Shown: one piece after another, positions 21,485 through 31,040 of the stretch
Layout of the letters: every line of letters begins with the position of its first letter
Position numbering within the stretch: position 1 is the first letter of the stretch
From: Halalkalibacter suaedae
GTDB taxonomy: Bacteria > Bacillota > Bacilli > Bacillales > Bacillaceae_D
Length of the DNA: 64,000 bases
Assembly (NCBI RefSeq): GCF_017939705.1
Contig: NZ_JAGKSQ010000003.1
Span: forward strand, 310,001 to 374,000
Direction of reading: 5' to 3'
Program-made: the position numbers and the translations under genes
Notes under the pieces: model-generated
Database searches by the model: none
Seen by the model: the letters and a program-made list of their open reading frames with translations, nothing else
What the model was told of the DNA's origin: nothing

Positions 21485-22408
21485 GTGATAAAGGAATTAC
21501 TTTCGTTATTAGCGGTTTTTATAGCATTATTTCTATTTGGAATGGTGATCATGCGTGCAGGTCTTCTCAACCTAGGAAAAGAATCATTTCAAGTGATGAT
21601 CCAAAAATTAACGGATTCACCTTGGAAGGGGTTAATTGTTGGGGCAATCGCAACCGCTATTCTTCAGAGTAGCTCAGCGATCATCATTATGGTAGTTGGC
21701 TTGGTAGCGACGGGACTCCTTGCATTTCGACATTCAATTGGTATTATCCTTGGTGCCAATATTGGCACGACAATGACAACAGAGTTACTAGCTTTGGATT
21801 TATCCTCACTCATTATTCCGCTTCTAGTAATCGGATTAATTGGTTTGCTGATTCCATTAGATAATGCATATTCCATTGGTTGTCTATCATTTGGTTTGGC
21901 TTGTATTTTCATTGCTATGAATGGTTTAGAAACACTTGCTTATCCTTTGTCCTCTATTCCTTCAGTCCATTCTTTTTTTGATTTGACCAATGATCATAAC
22001 TTACTTGGCATTGGTGTTGGGGCAATATTGACTGCCATTATACAATCAAGCACGGCCACAACAGCTCTTGCTATGGGCTTTATGAACGATAATATTCTCA
22101 GCTTAAATGCAGGTATTTCCATTATGCTAGGAGCTAATGTCGGAACTTGTATTACTGCATATCTCGCAAGCATTGGAACAGGGCATAGCTCGAAGCTAGT
22201 TGCGTATGCAAATATTTGGTTAAATGTTTTTGGTGTACTCGCCTTTTTGCCACTTATTAATTGGCTCGGGGTAACGGTGACGAATATGACCCCACTCCCA
22301 ATGGTTCAACTCGCTCATGCAAGCCTTTTATTTAATGTGATTTGTTCTCTTGTCATGCTGCCATTCGTGAATCGATTTGCAGGATTTATTGAACGCATTC
22401 ATCGTTAA
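21485..22408 (+). CDS. yqeW: Na/Pi cotransporter family protein YqeW
   Basis: Sodium-dependent phosphate symporter family (NptA/PNaS). About eight hydrophobic segments and the duplicated family signature: AILQSSSAIIIM with GANIGTTMTTE in the first half, AIIQSSTATTALAM with GANVGTCITAYLAS in the second. No C-terminal PhoU domain, the short form. GTG start chosen because AGAGGTGAT stands 6 bases upstream; a TTG two codons earlier touches the ribosome site. Divergent from rpsU, as in B. subtilis. Confidence 0.92.
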   Translation: MIKELLSLLAVFIALFLFGMVIMRAGLLNLGKESFQVMIQKLTDSPWKGLIVGAIATAILQSSSAIIIMVVGLVATGLLAFRHSIGIILGANIGTTMTTELLALDLSSLIIPLLVIGLIGLLIPLDNAYSIGCLSFGLACIFIAMNGLETLAYPLSSIPSVHSFFDLTNDHNLLGIGVGAILTAIIQSSTATTALAMGFMNDNILSLNAGISIMLGANVGTCITAYLASIGTGHSSKLVAYANIWLNVFGVLAFLPLINWLGVTVTNMTPLPMVQLAHASLLFNVICSLVMLPFVNRFAGFIERIHR

Positions 22409-22438
22409 TCATGAGTTACATATCTAGCTAAATTCAAT

Positions 22439-22474
22439 AAGGTGGCTCTTAGTCTAATTGACAAGAGCCACCTT
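22439..22474. terminator. Bidirectional hairpin terminator
   Basis: AAGGTGGCTCTT (22439-22450) and AAGAGCCACCTT (22463-22474) form a perfect 12-bp stem between the convergent yqeW and the gene ending at 22508. U-runs are poor on both sides. Confidence 0.7.
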
Positions 22475-22507
22475 AAGGCACTAGTGTATTGATTTCGTTT
22501 TTACTAA

Positions 22508-23080
22508 TCAGTTTTTCAAGTCACTTGATGAATTATTGTTTACTCCCTCAACCTGTAGTTGTATTTGGTTAATTTGTTGCGTTATTTGGTTTAATGTAGT
22601 GATCGTTTGAATCGTCTGACCAACGCTTCCAAGCATTTGTGTTGCTTGATCAATTGATTGCTGAAGCTCCTGTATTGCATTTTGCTGTTGCTGCTGTGTC
22701 TGACTATTTATCTGTTGAATTTGTTGGAGAATATCGGTACTTTGAACATTTTCATTTTCTGAAATCGCAGTATTCTCCTCTTCAGACTGTTGCTGTAACT
22801 GACTTAGTGCTGATTGGATACTAGTAATTTGACCTGCAAAAGGACTTAAGTCTTCACCAATTTCTTCCTCAAGATAACTTGTACTCTGTTTTTCTAACTG
22901 AGTAGTATTCTCCTCCATAGCAAATTCCTCCATGTATAGTCGATCATTTCCTCCAGCATTTGAACGCTTTGCATATGCAGGAACTACTCTTTTCTTGCTG
23001 ACAAAACTTAGTATAGCTACAATACCTATCAGAACGATCACCGTGAAAAATAACATGCCGTTAATTGTATCCACCTCCAA
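22508..23080 (-). CDS. Gln-rich membrane-anchored hypothetical protein
   Basis: Not recognised. One N-terminal transmembrane helix (GMLFFTVIVLIGIVAILSFV) is followed by a cytoplasmic or external tail very rich in Gln, Asn, Ser and Thr with heptad-like spacing (about residues 75-180), probably a coiled coil. The start is unclear. The TTG at 23080 has no ribosome site, whereas GGAGG within this frame is 8 bases before an ATT codon that would give MNGMLFFTVIVL. Unlike its neighbours it belongs to no conserved operon. Confidence 0.75.
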   Translation of the reverse strand: MEVDTINGMLFFTVIVLIGIVAILSFVSKKRVVPAYAKRSNAGGNDRLYMEEFAMEENTTQLEKQSTSYLEEEIGEDLSPFAGQITSIQSALSQLQQQSEEENTAISENENVQSTDILQQIQQINSQTQQQQQNAIQELQQSIDQATQMLGSVGQTIQTITTLNQITQQINQIQLQVEGVNNNSSSDLKN

Positions 23081-23348
23081 ATTATTTTTTACAACCTTCT
23101 CCTTAAAACATGTTTATTATTTGCTACAAACTTTCTTATATTTATCATTTCATCTTCCATATCAATAAATGTGATTTCCATATTCAATTTGACAAATGAT
23201 CCAATCAGGAATATTATATGATTACATGTATATCAAGTATCGAATAGTTTAATATTTAATTAAATATTCCACATGGTGTATAGCCATTTCTAGACATACT
23301 AGTAAGGGGTGATTCATTATTAATAAAGAAACAGTAGATGAGGAATCT

Positions 23349-23771
23349 TTGGAGTTGAAATTATTCATTGTTTTATCAAGAGCCTCAATTTGGATTAGTA
23401 AGCATTCTGACCGTCACATTAGTCAACATGGCATTACAACAACAGAATTTGCTGTGCTAGAGCTTCTTTATCATAAAGGCACGAAGCCGCTACAACAAAT
23501 TGGTGAGAAGATTTTAACATCAAATGCAAATACAACATATGTCATTGATAAGCTCGAAAAAAAGGAATACTTAATACGTAAACGTTGCTCAACTGACCGT
23601 AGAACAATCTATGCTGAACTTACTGATAAAGGTCGAGAATTTATTGAAAAAATTTTCCCAGAACATGAAAAGGTAATTGAACAGGCTACTAAGGGATTAA
23701 CGAAAGAAGAAATGACCCAGGCTATTCACCTTCTAAAGAAAGCTGGCGTGTACGCCAAACAAGAATTTTAA
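23349..23771 (+). CDS. MarR family transcriptional regulator
   Basis: Winged helix-turn-helix repressor family. Visible are the recognition region (LQQIGEKILTSNANTTYVID), the wing (RKRCSTDRRTIYAELTDKG) and dimerisation helices at both ends. 140 residues from TTG 23349. A longer form from an ATT at 23319 (MNKETVDEESLELKLF) has a far better ribosome site (AAGGGGTGAT) and may be the true start. Monocistronic, with its own terminator; target and ligand unknown. Confidence 0.88.
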   Translation: MELKLFIVLSRASIWISKHSDRHISQHGITTTEFAVLELLYHKGTKPLQQIGEKILTSNANTTYVIDKLEKKEYLIRKRCSTDRRTIYAELTDKGREFIEKIFPEHEKVIEQATKGLTKEEMTQAIHLLKKAGVYAKQEF

Positions 23772-23789
23772 TCTGAACTGTGTTGGACA

Positions 23790-23834
23790 GGCCATGGAAA
23801 AAGGGATGATTCACCTTTTTCCGTGGCCTTTTTT
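23790..23834 (+). terminator. Terminator after the MarR gene
   Basis: GGCCATGGAAAAAGG pairs with CCTTTTTCCGTGGCC (one G-U pair), followed by six T. Confidence 0.92.
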
Positions 23835-23920
23835 CTATCTCTTCTCCTTTCCCTTCTTCACTTCAATGATGTTTTATTGTTGCGAAAAAGGGCATACTAC
23901 GGAAAAGAGGAGGGGAACAA

Positions 23921-24280
23921 ATGGATAATCATATTGAACAATTAAGACAATGGCTAGAAAGTCAAAAAGGTTCGACACTCTCTATCGAAAAGCAAGAAAT
24001 CACTACGGGCAAAGAAGACTTATTTGATATAGACCATGTCACTTTTAAATTAGATCATATTTCACTTGTTTCAAACGGCGAAGACCCAATTGATGATTAC
24101 CTTGCTACAGATGAGGTTATCTTACATGGCGAAGGTACGATAATGAGCGATGAGGGAACGGTTACTATTCCCCAACACGCTTTTGAGATCCCGCTTAAAG
24201 GCGAGGTCACTTCATCCCTAGATCAGAATCAATTAAATTTACAAACTGAGCAGGCCATTTACAAAATGAAAAAACAATAA
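23921..24280 (+). CDS. Hypothetical protein, 119 residues
   Basis: Not recognised. Starts with ATG behind a strong GAGGAGGGG site. Soluble and acidic, with no membrane segment or cysteines. After a short helical start (IEQLRQWLESQKGSTLSI) the rest alternates hydrophobic and polar residues in a way that suggests a beta-rich fold (VTFKLDHISLVSNG, EVILHGEGTIMSDEG). It lies alone between two terminators; the second is shared with the convergent deoC. Confidence 0.78.
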   Translation: MDNHIEQLRQWLESQKGSTLSIEKQEITTGKEDLFDIDHVTFKLDHISLVSNGEDPIDDYLATDEVILHGEGTIMSDEGTVTIPQHAFEIPLKGEVTSSLDQNQLNLQTEQAIYKMKKQ

Positions 24281-24326
24281 AAAAGACTACTGAAAAAGAT
24301 TTGCTTTTTCAGTAGTCTTTCTTTTT
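24281..24326. terminator. Bidirectional terminator, 119-residue gene / deoC
   Basis: AAAAGACTACTGAAAAAG (24281-24298) pairs with CTTTTTCAGTAGTCTTT (24304-24319), with A- and T-runs on both sides. The core ACTGAAAAAG is also found in the hairpin repeats at 4218 and 40260. Confidence 0.92.
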
Positions 24327-24327
24327 A

Positions 24328-25002
24328 TTAATAATCAGAGTCCGTTTTTTCCCCATTAATGATCGAAACCCCTGCACTTGCTCCGATTCTCGTTGCTCCA
24401 GCAGCAACCATTGCTCTGGCCCCTTCAAGATCACGTACCCCACCTGATGCTTTTACCCCAACAGATGGACCTACTGTTTCTCGCATTAACTTAATATCCT
24501 CAACTGTTGCACCACCAGTTGAAAACCCAGTTGATGTTTTAACAAAGTCTGCCCCTGCTTGTACAGCTAACTGGCATGCTCTAACTTTTTCTTCATCAGT
24601 TAGAAGACAAGATTCAATAATTACCTTTGTTAATGCTTTACCTTTTGCCGCATCAACAACCGCACGAATATCAGCTTCAACAAGTGTGTCGTTCTTTTCC
24701 TTAAGTGCGGCAATATTAATGACCATATCAACCTCTGTTGCACCATTATTAATAGCGTCTGTTGTCTCATAAGCCTTCACCTCAGGTGTCGATGCTCCTA
24801 AAGGAAAACCAATTACAGTACAGACTTTAACTTCATTAACATCCTTTAGATGTTCTGCAGCAAGCTTGACCCATGTTGGATTTACACATACTGAAGCAAA
24901 TAGGTATTCTTTTGCCTCGTTACATAATGTAATAATTTGTTCTTTTGTTGTATCTGGTTTTAAAGCAGTATGATCAATAAGATTTGCGATAGATTGATTC
25001 AA
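24328..25002 (-). CDS. deoC: Deoxyribose-phosphate aldolase
   Basis: Cleaves 2-deoxyribose 5-phosphate to acetaldehyde and glyceraldehyde 3-phosphate in deoxynucleoside catabolism. TIM-barrel enzyme, 224 residues. Visible are the Schiff-base Lys segment ([11 protein letters not shown]), the [16 protein letters not shown] segment and the N-terminal [12 protein letters not shown]. Starts with TTG behind GAAAGAAGGG. No other deo genes adjoin it, so it is a solitary copy. A deoC also occurs near the mtaB region in Bacillus halodurans, from memory. Confidence 0.96.
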   Translation of the reverse strand: MNQSIANLIDHTALKPDTTKEQIITLCNEAKEYLFASVCVNPTWVKLAAEHLKDVNEVKVCTVIGFPLGASTPEVKAYETTDAINNGATEVDMVINIAALKEKNDTLVEADIRAVVDAAKGKALTKVIIESCLLTDEEKVRACQLAVQAGADFVKTSTGFSTGGATVEDIKLMRETVGPSVGVKASGGVRDLEGARAMVAAGATRIGASAGVSIINGEKTDSDY

Positions 25003-25114
25003 GCTTTACCCTTCTTTCTATAAGTTGTTCGAACCTCTTATCATACTAGCATAAAAATTATTCAGTTACGAGCCGACGGATGCTTTTTTTGACCAACCTG
25101 GTGAAGTCGAATAA

Positions 25115-25151
25115 AAAAATACCTAAAGTCCAATGACCTTAGGTATTTTTA
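25115..25151. terminator. Bidirectional terminator
   Basis: AAATACCTAA pairs with TTAGGTATTT, with inner GTC/GAC, between A-run and T-run. It ends the repeat-protein gene on the minus strand. Confidence 0.88.
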
Positions 25152-25163
25152 TTTGTTTAGTTA

Positions 25164-25838
25164 TTAATCAAAATCCTCTACTTCAGCATATTGATAATTT
25201 AAAGGACCTTGCCCTCCATACTGTGGAGAAAATGTTGGTTGATTTCCACCAAATGGGTATCCTTGAGCCGGCATTTGTCCCCAATTATTTTGAAAGCTTG
25301 GTTGCTGATAACCTGGGCCTGCTAGTGGACCTCCGAAATTCGAGTGACCAGGCAGTTGATAACCTGCTCCTGGAAATTGACCTTCGAAATTTGGATAGCC
25401 TGGTTGCTGGTAGCCTGGGCCTGGCAGTGGACCTTCGAAGTTCGGATAGCCTGGTTGTTGATAGCCTGGGCCTGGTAGTGGACCTTCGAAGTTTGGATAG
25501 CCTGGTTGCTGGTAGCCTGGGCCTGGTAGTGGACCTTCGAAGTTTGGATAGCCTGGTTGCTGGTAGCCTGGGCCTGGCAGTGGACCTTCGAAGTTTGGAT
25601 AGCCTGGTTGCTGGTAGCCTGGGCCTGGCAGTGGACCTTCGAAGTTTGGATAGCCTGGTTGCTGATGGCCTGGGCCTGGCAGTGGACCTTCGAAGTTTGG
25701 ATAGTCTGGTTGCTGATGACCTGGACCTGGTAGTGGACCTTCGAAATTTGGATAGTCTGGTTGCTGATACTCACCGTGGTTAGCACCTGTGTTCATAAAA
25801 AATGGATGTACGGAATGTTGATGATCGTAATGATTCAT
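25164..25838 (-). CDS. Low-complexity repeat protein (Pro/Gly/Gln/Tyr-rich)
   Basis: Function not recognised. After a His-rich start (MNHYDHQHSVHPFFMNTG) the protein consists of 17-residue units of the type QQPGYPNFEGPLPGPGY: seven almost identical, then three progressively diverged, ending in a Gly/Gln/Tyr-rich part and an acidic tail (EVEDFD). No signal peptide, membrane segment or cysteines. Composition resembles intrinsically disordered spore-coat or surface proteins, which is inference only. Perfect AGGAGG ribosome site and its own terminator support a real gene. Confidence 0.82.
   Translation of the reverse strand: MNHYDHQHSVHPFFMNTGANHGEYQQPDYPNFEGPLPGPGHQQPDYPNFEGPLPGPGHQQPGYPNFEGPLPGPGYQQPGYPNFEGPLPGPGYQQPGYPNFEGPLPGPGYQQPGYPNFEGPLPGPGYQQPGYPNFEGPLPGPGYQQPGYPNFEGQFPGAGYQLPGHSNFGGPLAGPGYQQPSFQNNWGQMPAQGYPFGGNQPTFSPQYGGQGPLNYQYAEVEDFD
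25257..25766 (-). repeat. 51-bp tandem repeat (minisatellite) inside a coding gene
   Basis: Ten direct units of 51 bp (17 codons). Units at 25410-25766 are nearly identical in DNA; the three at 25257-25409 have drifted. There are no spacers, so it is not a CRISPR array. Because the period is a multiple of three, other frames also stay open across it. Confidence 0.93.
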
Positions 25839-26660
25839 GATAAAGACCTCCTATTGATTAGGTATACACACAGCCTATGCAAAAGAAGAAATAGCGGAAC
25901 AGTCTTCATGAATTTTTTTGAATTTTTCTCGAAAAAAAGAAAAGCCAATCAGCAAAATAACCTGTACAGAACGTAGCAAAAAGCCATTATGTTTCATTTT
26001 CTGAAAGTCTACCACTAAAAAAAGTTCATTTTTCAGGGCAAACAGGTTATTGGCATTTAAGTGTCTGATCGTGAAAAGTCGCTTCGAACACGCTACCGGG
26101 ATGGGGGGCACAAACCCGCCGGAGGGCGTTGAACTAACCGGCTGTGCCGGTGGATTTCAACCTGCCCTTTCTTCCTGCAGGAGTCGGCCCACCCATCCCG
26201 TCCGCTTTGATGAAAGGTAGATCGAATTTCTCTGCTCTTACAATAACAATGAATACCAAGAGAATAGTATAATTTTTGGGATTTGGATTAGAGCAGTTAG
26301 TCAATTATAGCCATTTTCTTAATTGAATTCTTATCATCAACAGTTTACTTTGAACCATTATCTAAAAAAAAATCCCGTGAGAACAAATTCCCAATACTCT
26401 ATTTAATTACTGCTTAAATGTGGAGAAATGCAGGGGCTGTCCTTTACGAGATAGTCGCTATAAAGGAAGTGCTTAATCACAACGTATTCAGTCACGTTAA
26501 AAACAAACGAGAACCTTGAGCAAAAGACAATTCAGTATCCCTAAGAATTTAAGCTCCTAGCTACAAGCACTATAGTATCGAAGAGGAAAATAGTGCTCAA
26601 ACCTAGACATTTCTAAGTGTGGATCAACATATATCCCTCAACTAAACTCCATTATCAATC
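25839..26660. other. Non-coding stretch with one dispersed repeat
   Basis: About 820 bp without a credible gene. It contains the family B repeat at 26091-26206. The remainder is AT-rich with no clear promoter, terminator or RNA motif. Short frames here lack ribosome sites or run into the repeat. Confidence 0.6.
26091..26206 (-). repeat. Dispersed palindromic repeat, family B, copy 1 (reverse)
   Basis: Inverse orientation relative to 38292-38409 and 40922-41039. Ends GCTACCGGGATGGG and CCCATCCCGTCCGC are inverted repeats. It contains CCTGCAGG, paired AGGGC/GCCCT arms and a central ACCGGC...GCCGGT hairpin. Strikingly GC-rich compared with the flanks. Confidence 0.85.
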
Positions 26661-26705
26661 AAAAAAAGCCTATCGAACGTCTCGTTTTGAGACATTCAAC
26701 AGGCT
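26661..26705 (-). terminator. Terminator of the dnaK/mtaB operon
   Basis: AGCCT, GAA and GTCTC pair with GAGAC, TTC and AGGCT around AAAAC; seven U follow on the minus strand. Confidence 0.9.
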
Positions 26706-26732
26706 AATCATGAGCAAAGTAGTTCATGTTCT

Positions 26733-28082
26733 TTAAATAGTAACAGCTTGCTTCACTGGTTCATCTTCTAGGATACGAACAAATTCTCCTTGATTATAAG
26801 GGTAACCCGCTTGAGTGATTTTCACTTTTACTAGCTTCCCAATCATCTCTTCAGTAGCTGGAATCTTAACTTTAAGATAGTTATCCGTATAGCCTATATA
26901 CATTCCACTATCCGGTTGATCCTTATCCTTTTCTTCAGGAATCATTTCAAGAACCTCACCATCAAAATTAGAAGCATATGCTTTTGCTAGTTGATTTGAT
27001 AATTCGATTAATCGATGAACACGTGCATTTTTCACATCTTCATCAACCTGCTCATTCATACGTGCTGCAGGAGTTCCCGTTCTTTTCGAGTAAGGAAATA
27101 CGTGCAGCTCACTAAATTGATGCTTTGCAATAAATTGATAGGTTTCCTCAAATTCAGCTTCAGTCTCACCAGGAAAACCGACAATAACGTCAGAGGTTAC
27201 TGCTAAACCAGGCATAATTTCTTTAAGTCTTTCTAATCGTTCAGCAAAGAATTCCATTGTATATTTGCGACGCATTCTCTTTAAAACCGTGTCAGAACCT
27301 GATTGAAGTGGTATATGCAAATGCCTAACAACCTTTTCTGATCGATCAATAACATTAATGACTTCATCTGTTAATTGGCTGGCTTCAATTGACGAAATAC
27401 GGATTCGCTTCAGACCATCTACATGTTCGAGGTCTTCTAGTAAACGTGCTAGACTATAATCCTTTAGATCTTCACCATAACCACCTGTGTGAATACCTGT
27501 TAAGACAATTTCCTTATATCCAGCATGAACTAATTGCTTGGCTTGCTTGATAACCTCTTGCGGATCACGAGAACGCATCAACCCACGAGCCCAAGGAATA
27601 ATACAAAATGTACAGAAATTGTTACAGCCTTCTTGTATTTTAAGTGATGCACGAGTACGGTCTGTAAAAGCTGGAACATCTAATTCCTCATAAACTCGTG
27701 ACTTCATAATGTTCCCTACTCCATTAATCGGCTCACGCTTTGTTTTAAATTCTTCAATGTACTCAAGCATTTTCACACGGTCTTGTGTACCGACAACAAT
27801 ATCGACCCCAGGAATAGCCATAATTTCAGCAGGTGATGTTTGCGCATAGCACCCTGTAACGCAAATAACAGCATCAGGATTTTTACGAATAGCACGTCGA
27901 ATGACTTGACGGCTTTTCTTATCCCCTGTATTCGTCACAGTACATGTGTTGATTACATAAACATCAGAGGTCGCTTCATAGTCAACCTTCTCATAGCCTT
28001 CTTTTTGAAACAGTTGCCATATCGCTTCTGTTTCATAATGATTTACTTTACAACCTAGTGTATGAAAGGCAACAGTAGGCAT
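26733..28082 (-). CDS. mtaB: tRNA (t6A37) methylthiotransferase MtaB
   Basis: Radical SAM enzyme converting t6A to ms2t6A at position 37 of tRNAs reading ANN codons. UPF0004 N-terminal domain with three cluster cysteines (TLGCKVN, INTCTVT, VTGCYAQ), the radical SAM motif CNNFCTFC (about residues 154-161) and a C-terminal TRAM domain. 449 residues, normal. Last gene of the hrcA-dnaK operon region (B. subtilis yqeV). Confidence 0.96.
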   Translation of the reverse strand: MPTVAFHTLGCKVNHYETEAIWQLFQKEGYEKVDYEATSDVYVINTCTVTNTGDKKSRQVIRRAIRKNPDAVICVTGCYAQTSPAEIMAIPGVDIVVGTQDRVKMLEYIEEFKTKREPINGVGNIMKSRVYEELDVPAFTDRTRASLKIQEGCNNFCTFCIIPWARGLMRSRDPQEVIKQAKQLVHAGYKEIVLTGIHTGGYGEDLKDYSLARLLEDLEHVDGLKRIRISSIEASQLTDEVINVIDRSEKVVRHLHIPLQSGSDTVLKRMRRKYTMEFFAERLERLKEIMPGLAVTSDVIVGFPGETEAEFEETYQFIAKHQFSELHVFPYSKRTGTPAARMNEQVDEDVKNARVHRLIELSNQLAKAYASNFDGEVLEMIPEEKDKDQPDSGMYIGYTDNYLKVKIPATEEMIGKLVKVKITQAGYPYNQGEFVRILEDEPVKQAVTI

Positions 28083-28086
28083 ATTC

Positions 28087-28839
28087 TCACCTCATTAATT
28101 CAAAATGGTACGAAATCGCGGATAAAGCATATAGTGCCGCGGTCTCAGTTCGTAAAATTCTTGGACCAAAACCACAGATTGTAGCACCTTGTTCCTTTAA
28201 ATATGTGATTTCTTCAGAAGTTAGCCCACCTTCAGGACCAATAATCACTAAAATACTCTGACCCGTTGTTAAGCCATTTAATGTTTGCACAAATTTCGAT
28301 TGCTCATCGTTTTTTGCTGCCTCTTCATATGCAACAATGATCGCATCGTATGAGAGCGAATGATTAATTAGATGGTGCAGTGACTTCACATCAGATATTG
28401 TTGGTATTTGTTCGCGATATGATTGTTCTGCCGCTTCTTTCGCAATCTTCTCTAAACGCTCTATCTTCTTATGTGACTTTTTTTGGTCCCATTTTACAAT
28501 CGATCTTGCCGCAGCAAATGGGATGAAGCTCTTCGCCCCGAGTTCAGTCCCCTTTTGGATAATCAGTTCTAACTTATCTCCTTTTGGTAACCCTTGAGCA
28601 ATCGTAACCTTTATCGGAAGTTCTGTGTTTGGCATCAGTTCCTCAATAACCCTTGCTCTAACTTCAGTATCAGAATACTCAACTAATTGACAGCGAACGG
28701 TCCGTGATTGATTATTACTACATATGATGTCATCACCGATGTTCATTCTCATGACCTTTGTAATATGCTTAACATCTTCACCAGTGACGATAACAATGTC
28801 TTCTGTCATATTCTCACGCTCAACAAAATAACGTTGCAT
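28087..28839 (-). CDS. rsmE: 16S rRNA (uracil-1498-N3)-methyltransferase
   Basis: SPOUT-class methyltransferase for m3U1498 of 16S rRNA. N-terminal PUA-like domain and the C-terminal knot with LVIIGPEGGLTSEEI and GFGPRILRTETAALYALSAI. 250 residues, 4 bp before mtaB and 14 bp after prmA. Confidence 0.95.
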   Translation of the reverse strand: MQRYFVERENMTEDIVIVTGEDVKHITKVMRMNIGDDIICSNNQSRTVRCQLVEYSDTEVRARVIEELMPNTELPIKVTIAQGLPKGDKLELIIQKGTELGAKSFIPFAAARSIVKWDQKKSHKKIERLEKIAKEAAEQSYREQIPTISDVKSLHHLINHSLSYDAIIVAYEEAAKNDEQSKFVQTLNGLTTGQSILVIIGPEGGLTSEEITYLKEQGATICGFGPRILRTETAALYALSAISYHFELMR

Positions 28840-28853
28840 ACCTAGCTACCTCT

Positions 28854-29789
28854 CTATCCTCTTCGTGCAACAAAAGCCACCCAGTCTTCCATCTCAACTA
28901 CTTCCTCAATTGTGAAGCCACCGTCGATGAGAGCTTGTCTTACATCTTCTTTTTTTCGTTTAATAATTCCAGATGTAATAAACGCTCCATTTGGTTTAAG
29001 AATCGCTGCCGCATCTTGAACAAAACGCACAATAACCTCTGCCAATATATTTGCTACAACGATGTCGCATGTCCCTTCAATCCCCTCAAGCAGATTGTTC
29101 TCTTTCACTGAGACGACATCTTGTACATCATTTAATTTCACATTTAACTGTGCACTTTCAACGGCAACATAATCAAGATCAAGTGCCATTACCTTTTTCG
29201 CACCTAGCTTTGCCGCAGCGATGCTTAATACACCAGAACCAGTACCAACATCAATAACCTCTTCGCCGCCTTGGATTAGCTTATCAAGGGCCTGTATACA
29301 AAGAACGGTCGTTGGGTGAGTTCCCGTCCCAAATGCCATACCAGGGTCAAGCTCAATAATCATTTCACCCTCACTCGGCTGATACTCTTCCCAAGTAGGA
29401 GTAATCGTAATTGAGCTTGAAACCTTGATTGGCTTATAGTACTTTTTCCAAGCTGTCGCCCATTCCTCTTCATCAACCTCTATTAACTGAATCTTGTGAT
29501 GTCCAAGATCAATATCATAGTCAAGTAACCCTTTAATTGATTCTTTAATTTCATCAACCGTTTCAGCTAAGAAGCTATTAACTGGAAAATAAGCTTTGAT
29601 CATGACGCCTTCCTCTGGATAATCATCAGGAGAGAGTTGATATATTTCACCGAAGCGATCGCCCCATTCTTTCACCAAATCTTTGGGATCCTCTATCACC
29701 ACACCACTTGCACCTGCTTCGTGTAAGATATTACAAACAGGCTCAAGTGCTTCCTCTGTCGTATGAATGCTAAATTCCGACCATTTCAT
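28854..29789 (-). CDS. prmA: Ribosomal protein L11 methyltransferase PrmA
   Basis: SAM-dependent trimethylation of ribosomal protein L11. N-terminal substrate-recognition domain ([17 protein letters not shown]), linker, and class I methyltransferase domain with [14 protein letters not shown] and [20 protein letters not shown]. Start placed at the Met giving MKWSEF, the usual family start; the codon just before it is also ATG and an earlier ATG lies on the ribosome site. Sits between dnaJ and rsmE as in B. subtilis. Confidence 0.95.
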   Translation of the reverse strand: MKWSEFSIHTTEEALEPVCNILHEAGASGVVIEDPKDLVKEWGDRFGEIYQLSPDDYPEEGVMIKAYFPVNSFLAETVDEIKESIKGLLDYDIDLGHHKIQLIEVDEEEWATAWKKYYKPIKVSSSITITPTWEEYQPSEGEMIIELDPGMAFGTGTHPTTVLCIQALDKLIQGGEEVIDVGTGSGVLSIAAAKLGAKKVMALDLDYVAVESAQLNVKLNDVQDVVSVKENNLLEGIEGTCDIVVANILAEVIVRFVQDAAAILKPNGAFITSGIIKRKKEDVRQALIDGGFTIEEVVEMEDWVAFVARRG

Positions 29790-29822
29790 CATATTGACCA
29801 ACTCCATCTCCTAATAAAAATA

Positions 29823-30932
29823 CTAATCTCCTTTAAAAGCGCGCCTTACCTTAGCAAAGAAACCATCATTTTGTTCATCAGGTTGACCACCTGTCATTTC
29901 TGAGAATTCTCTAATTAAGTCTTTTTCCTTTTCAGTTAAACTCTTAGGAATGACTACACGAATTTTGACATGCTGGTCCCCTTGACCTCTACCATGAACA
30001 TTAGGAACACCCTTGTTTCTCAAACGGAAATTCGTTCCTGTTTGTGTCCCTGCAGGAATTTTCAGTTTGACCTTACCATTTAACGTTGGAACTTCAATTT
30101 CGTCACCAAGTGCCACTTGTGCAAATGTTAATGGCATTTCACAGTAAATATCGTCACCTTCACGATCAAAGAACTCATGCGGCTTAACATTAAACACAAC
30201 ATATAAATCACCTGGAGGGCCACCATTGGATCCACCTTCACCTTGACCAGACACACGTAGCTGTTGGCCATGATCAATTCCAGCTGGAACCTTCACGCTG
30301 ATCTTCTTGTGCTTTCTAATTTTCCCCTTACCTGCACAAGTCGAACACTTTTGCTTGATGATCTTTCCTTTACCCTCACAATGGTGACAAACACGTCGAT
30401 TAACAACACGTCCAAATGGGGTATTTTGTTCAACATTTAATTGACCAGAACCACCACAATGTGTACAAGTATCAGGTTTCGTTCCTGGCTTTGCTCCTGT
30501 TCCTGTACATGTTTCACATGTTTCTTCACGTGGTATCTCTATTTCAGTATCTTTTCCGAATACAGCTTCTTTAAAATCAAGGGTCATTGTGTACTGTAGA
30601 TCTGCACCTTGACGAGGTCCGTTTGGATTTCTACGTCCACCTCCACCAAAGAACATATCGAAAATATCACCAAAACCGCCACCACCAAAGTCTCCGCCAC
30701 CAAATCCTTGATTTGGATCTGTATGACCAAATTGGTCATAATGTGATTTCTTTTGAGGATCGCTTAACGTATCATAGGCATCTTTTACTTCTTTAAATTT
30801 CTCCGTAGCGTCCGCTTCCTTGTTAACATCTGGATGATATTTACGTGCCAATTTTCGGTACGCTTTCTTCACTTCATCCACAGAAGCATTTTGATCGACA
30901 CCAAGGACTTCATAGTAATCTCTTTTACTCAT
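29823..30932 (-). CDS. dnaJ: Chaperone protein DnaJ
   Basis: Hsp40 co-chaperone that stimulates DnaK ATPase and delivers substrates. J domain with HPD (KYHPDVNK), Gly/Phe-rich linker (about 75-105), four CxxCxGxG zinc repeats ([32 protein letters not shown]), and the C-terminal substrate-binding domains. Start ATG 30930-30932 has GGGAGTGG upstream; a GTG three codons before is in the ribosome site. A hairpin separates it from dnaK, probably lowering its expression. Confidence 0.97.
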   Translation of the reverse strand: MSKRDYYEVLGVDQNASVDEVKKAYRKLARKYHPDVNKEADATEKFKEVKDAYDTLSDPQKKSHYDQFGHTDPNQGFGGGDFGGGGFGDIFDMFFGGGGRRNPNGPRQGADLQYTMTLDFKEAVFGKDTEIEIPREETCETCTGTGAKPGTKPDTCTHCGGSGQLNVEQNTPFGRVVNRRVCHHCEGKGKIIKQKCSTCAGKGKIRKHKKISVKVPAGIDHGQQLRVSGQGEGGSNGGPPGDLYVVFNVKPHEFFDREGDDIYCEMPLTFAQVALGDEIEVPTLNGKVKLKIPAGTQTGTNFRLRNKGVPNVHGRGQGDQHVKIRVVIPKSLTEKEKDLIREFSEMTGGQPDEQNDGFFAKVRRAFKGD

Positions 30933-31040
30933 GTCATCCACTCCCGACTCTATTCCATAACGTTCATCTTATCATCATCTCAACCAAGTCTGCAAGATAT
31001 AGAATAGAAGAACTGTTATCCTCTTTTTGGTATGCTATCG

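Noticed and set aside
25257-25766. Regular repeats, possible CRISPR
   Set aside because: Units are contiguous and coding, with no unique spacers and no cas genes.
25133-25783. Plus-strand open frame coding LDSLVAGSLGL-type repeats
   Set aside because: Shadow of the 51-bp tandem repeat; the period is a multiple of three so several frames stay open. The minus-strand frame has the ribosome site and terminator.
25875-26111. 78-codon minus-strand frame
   Set aside because: Starts inside the edge of repeat B with no ribosome site and looks like no known protein.
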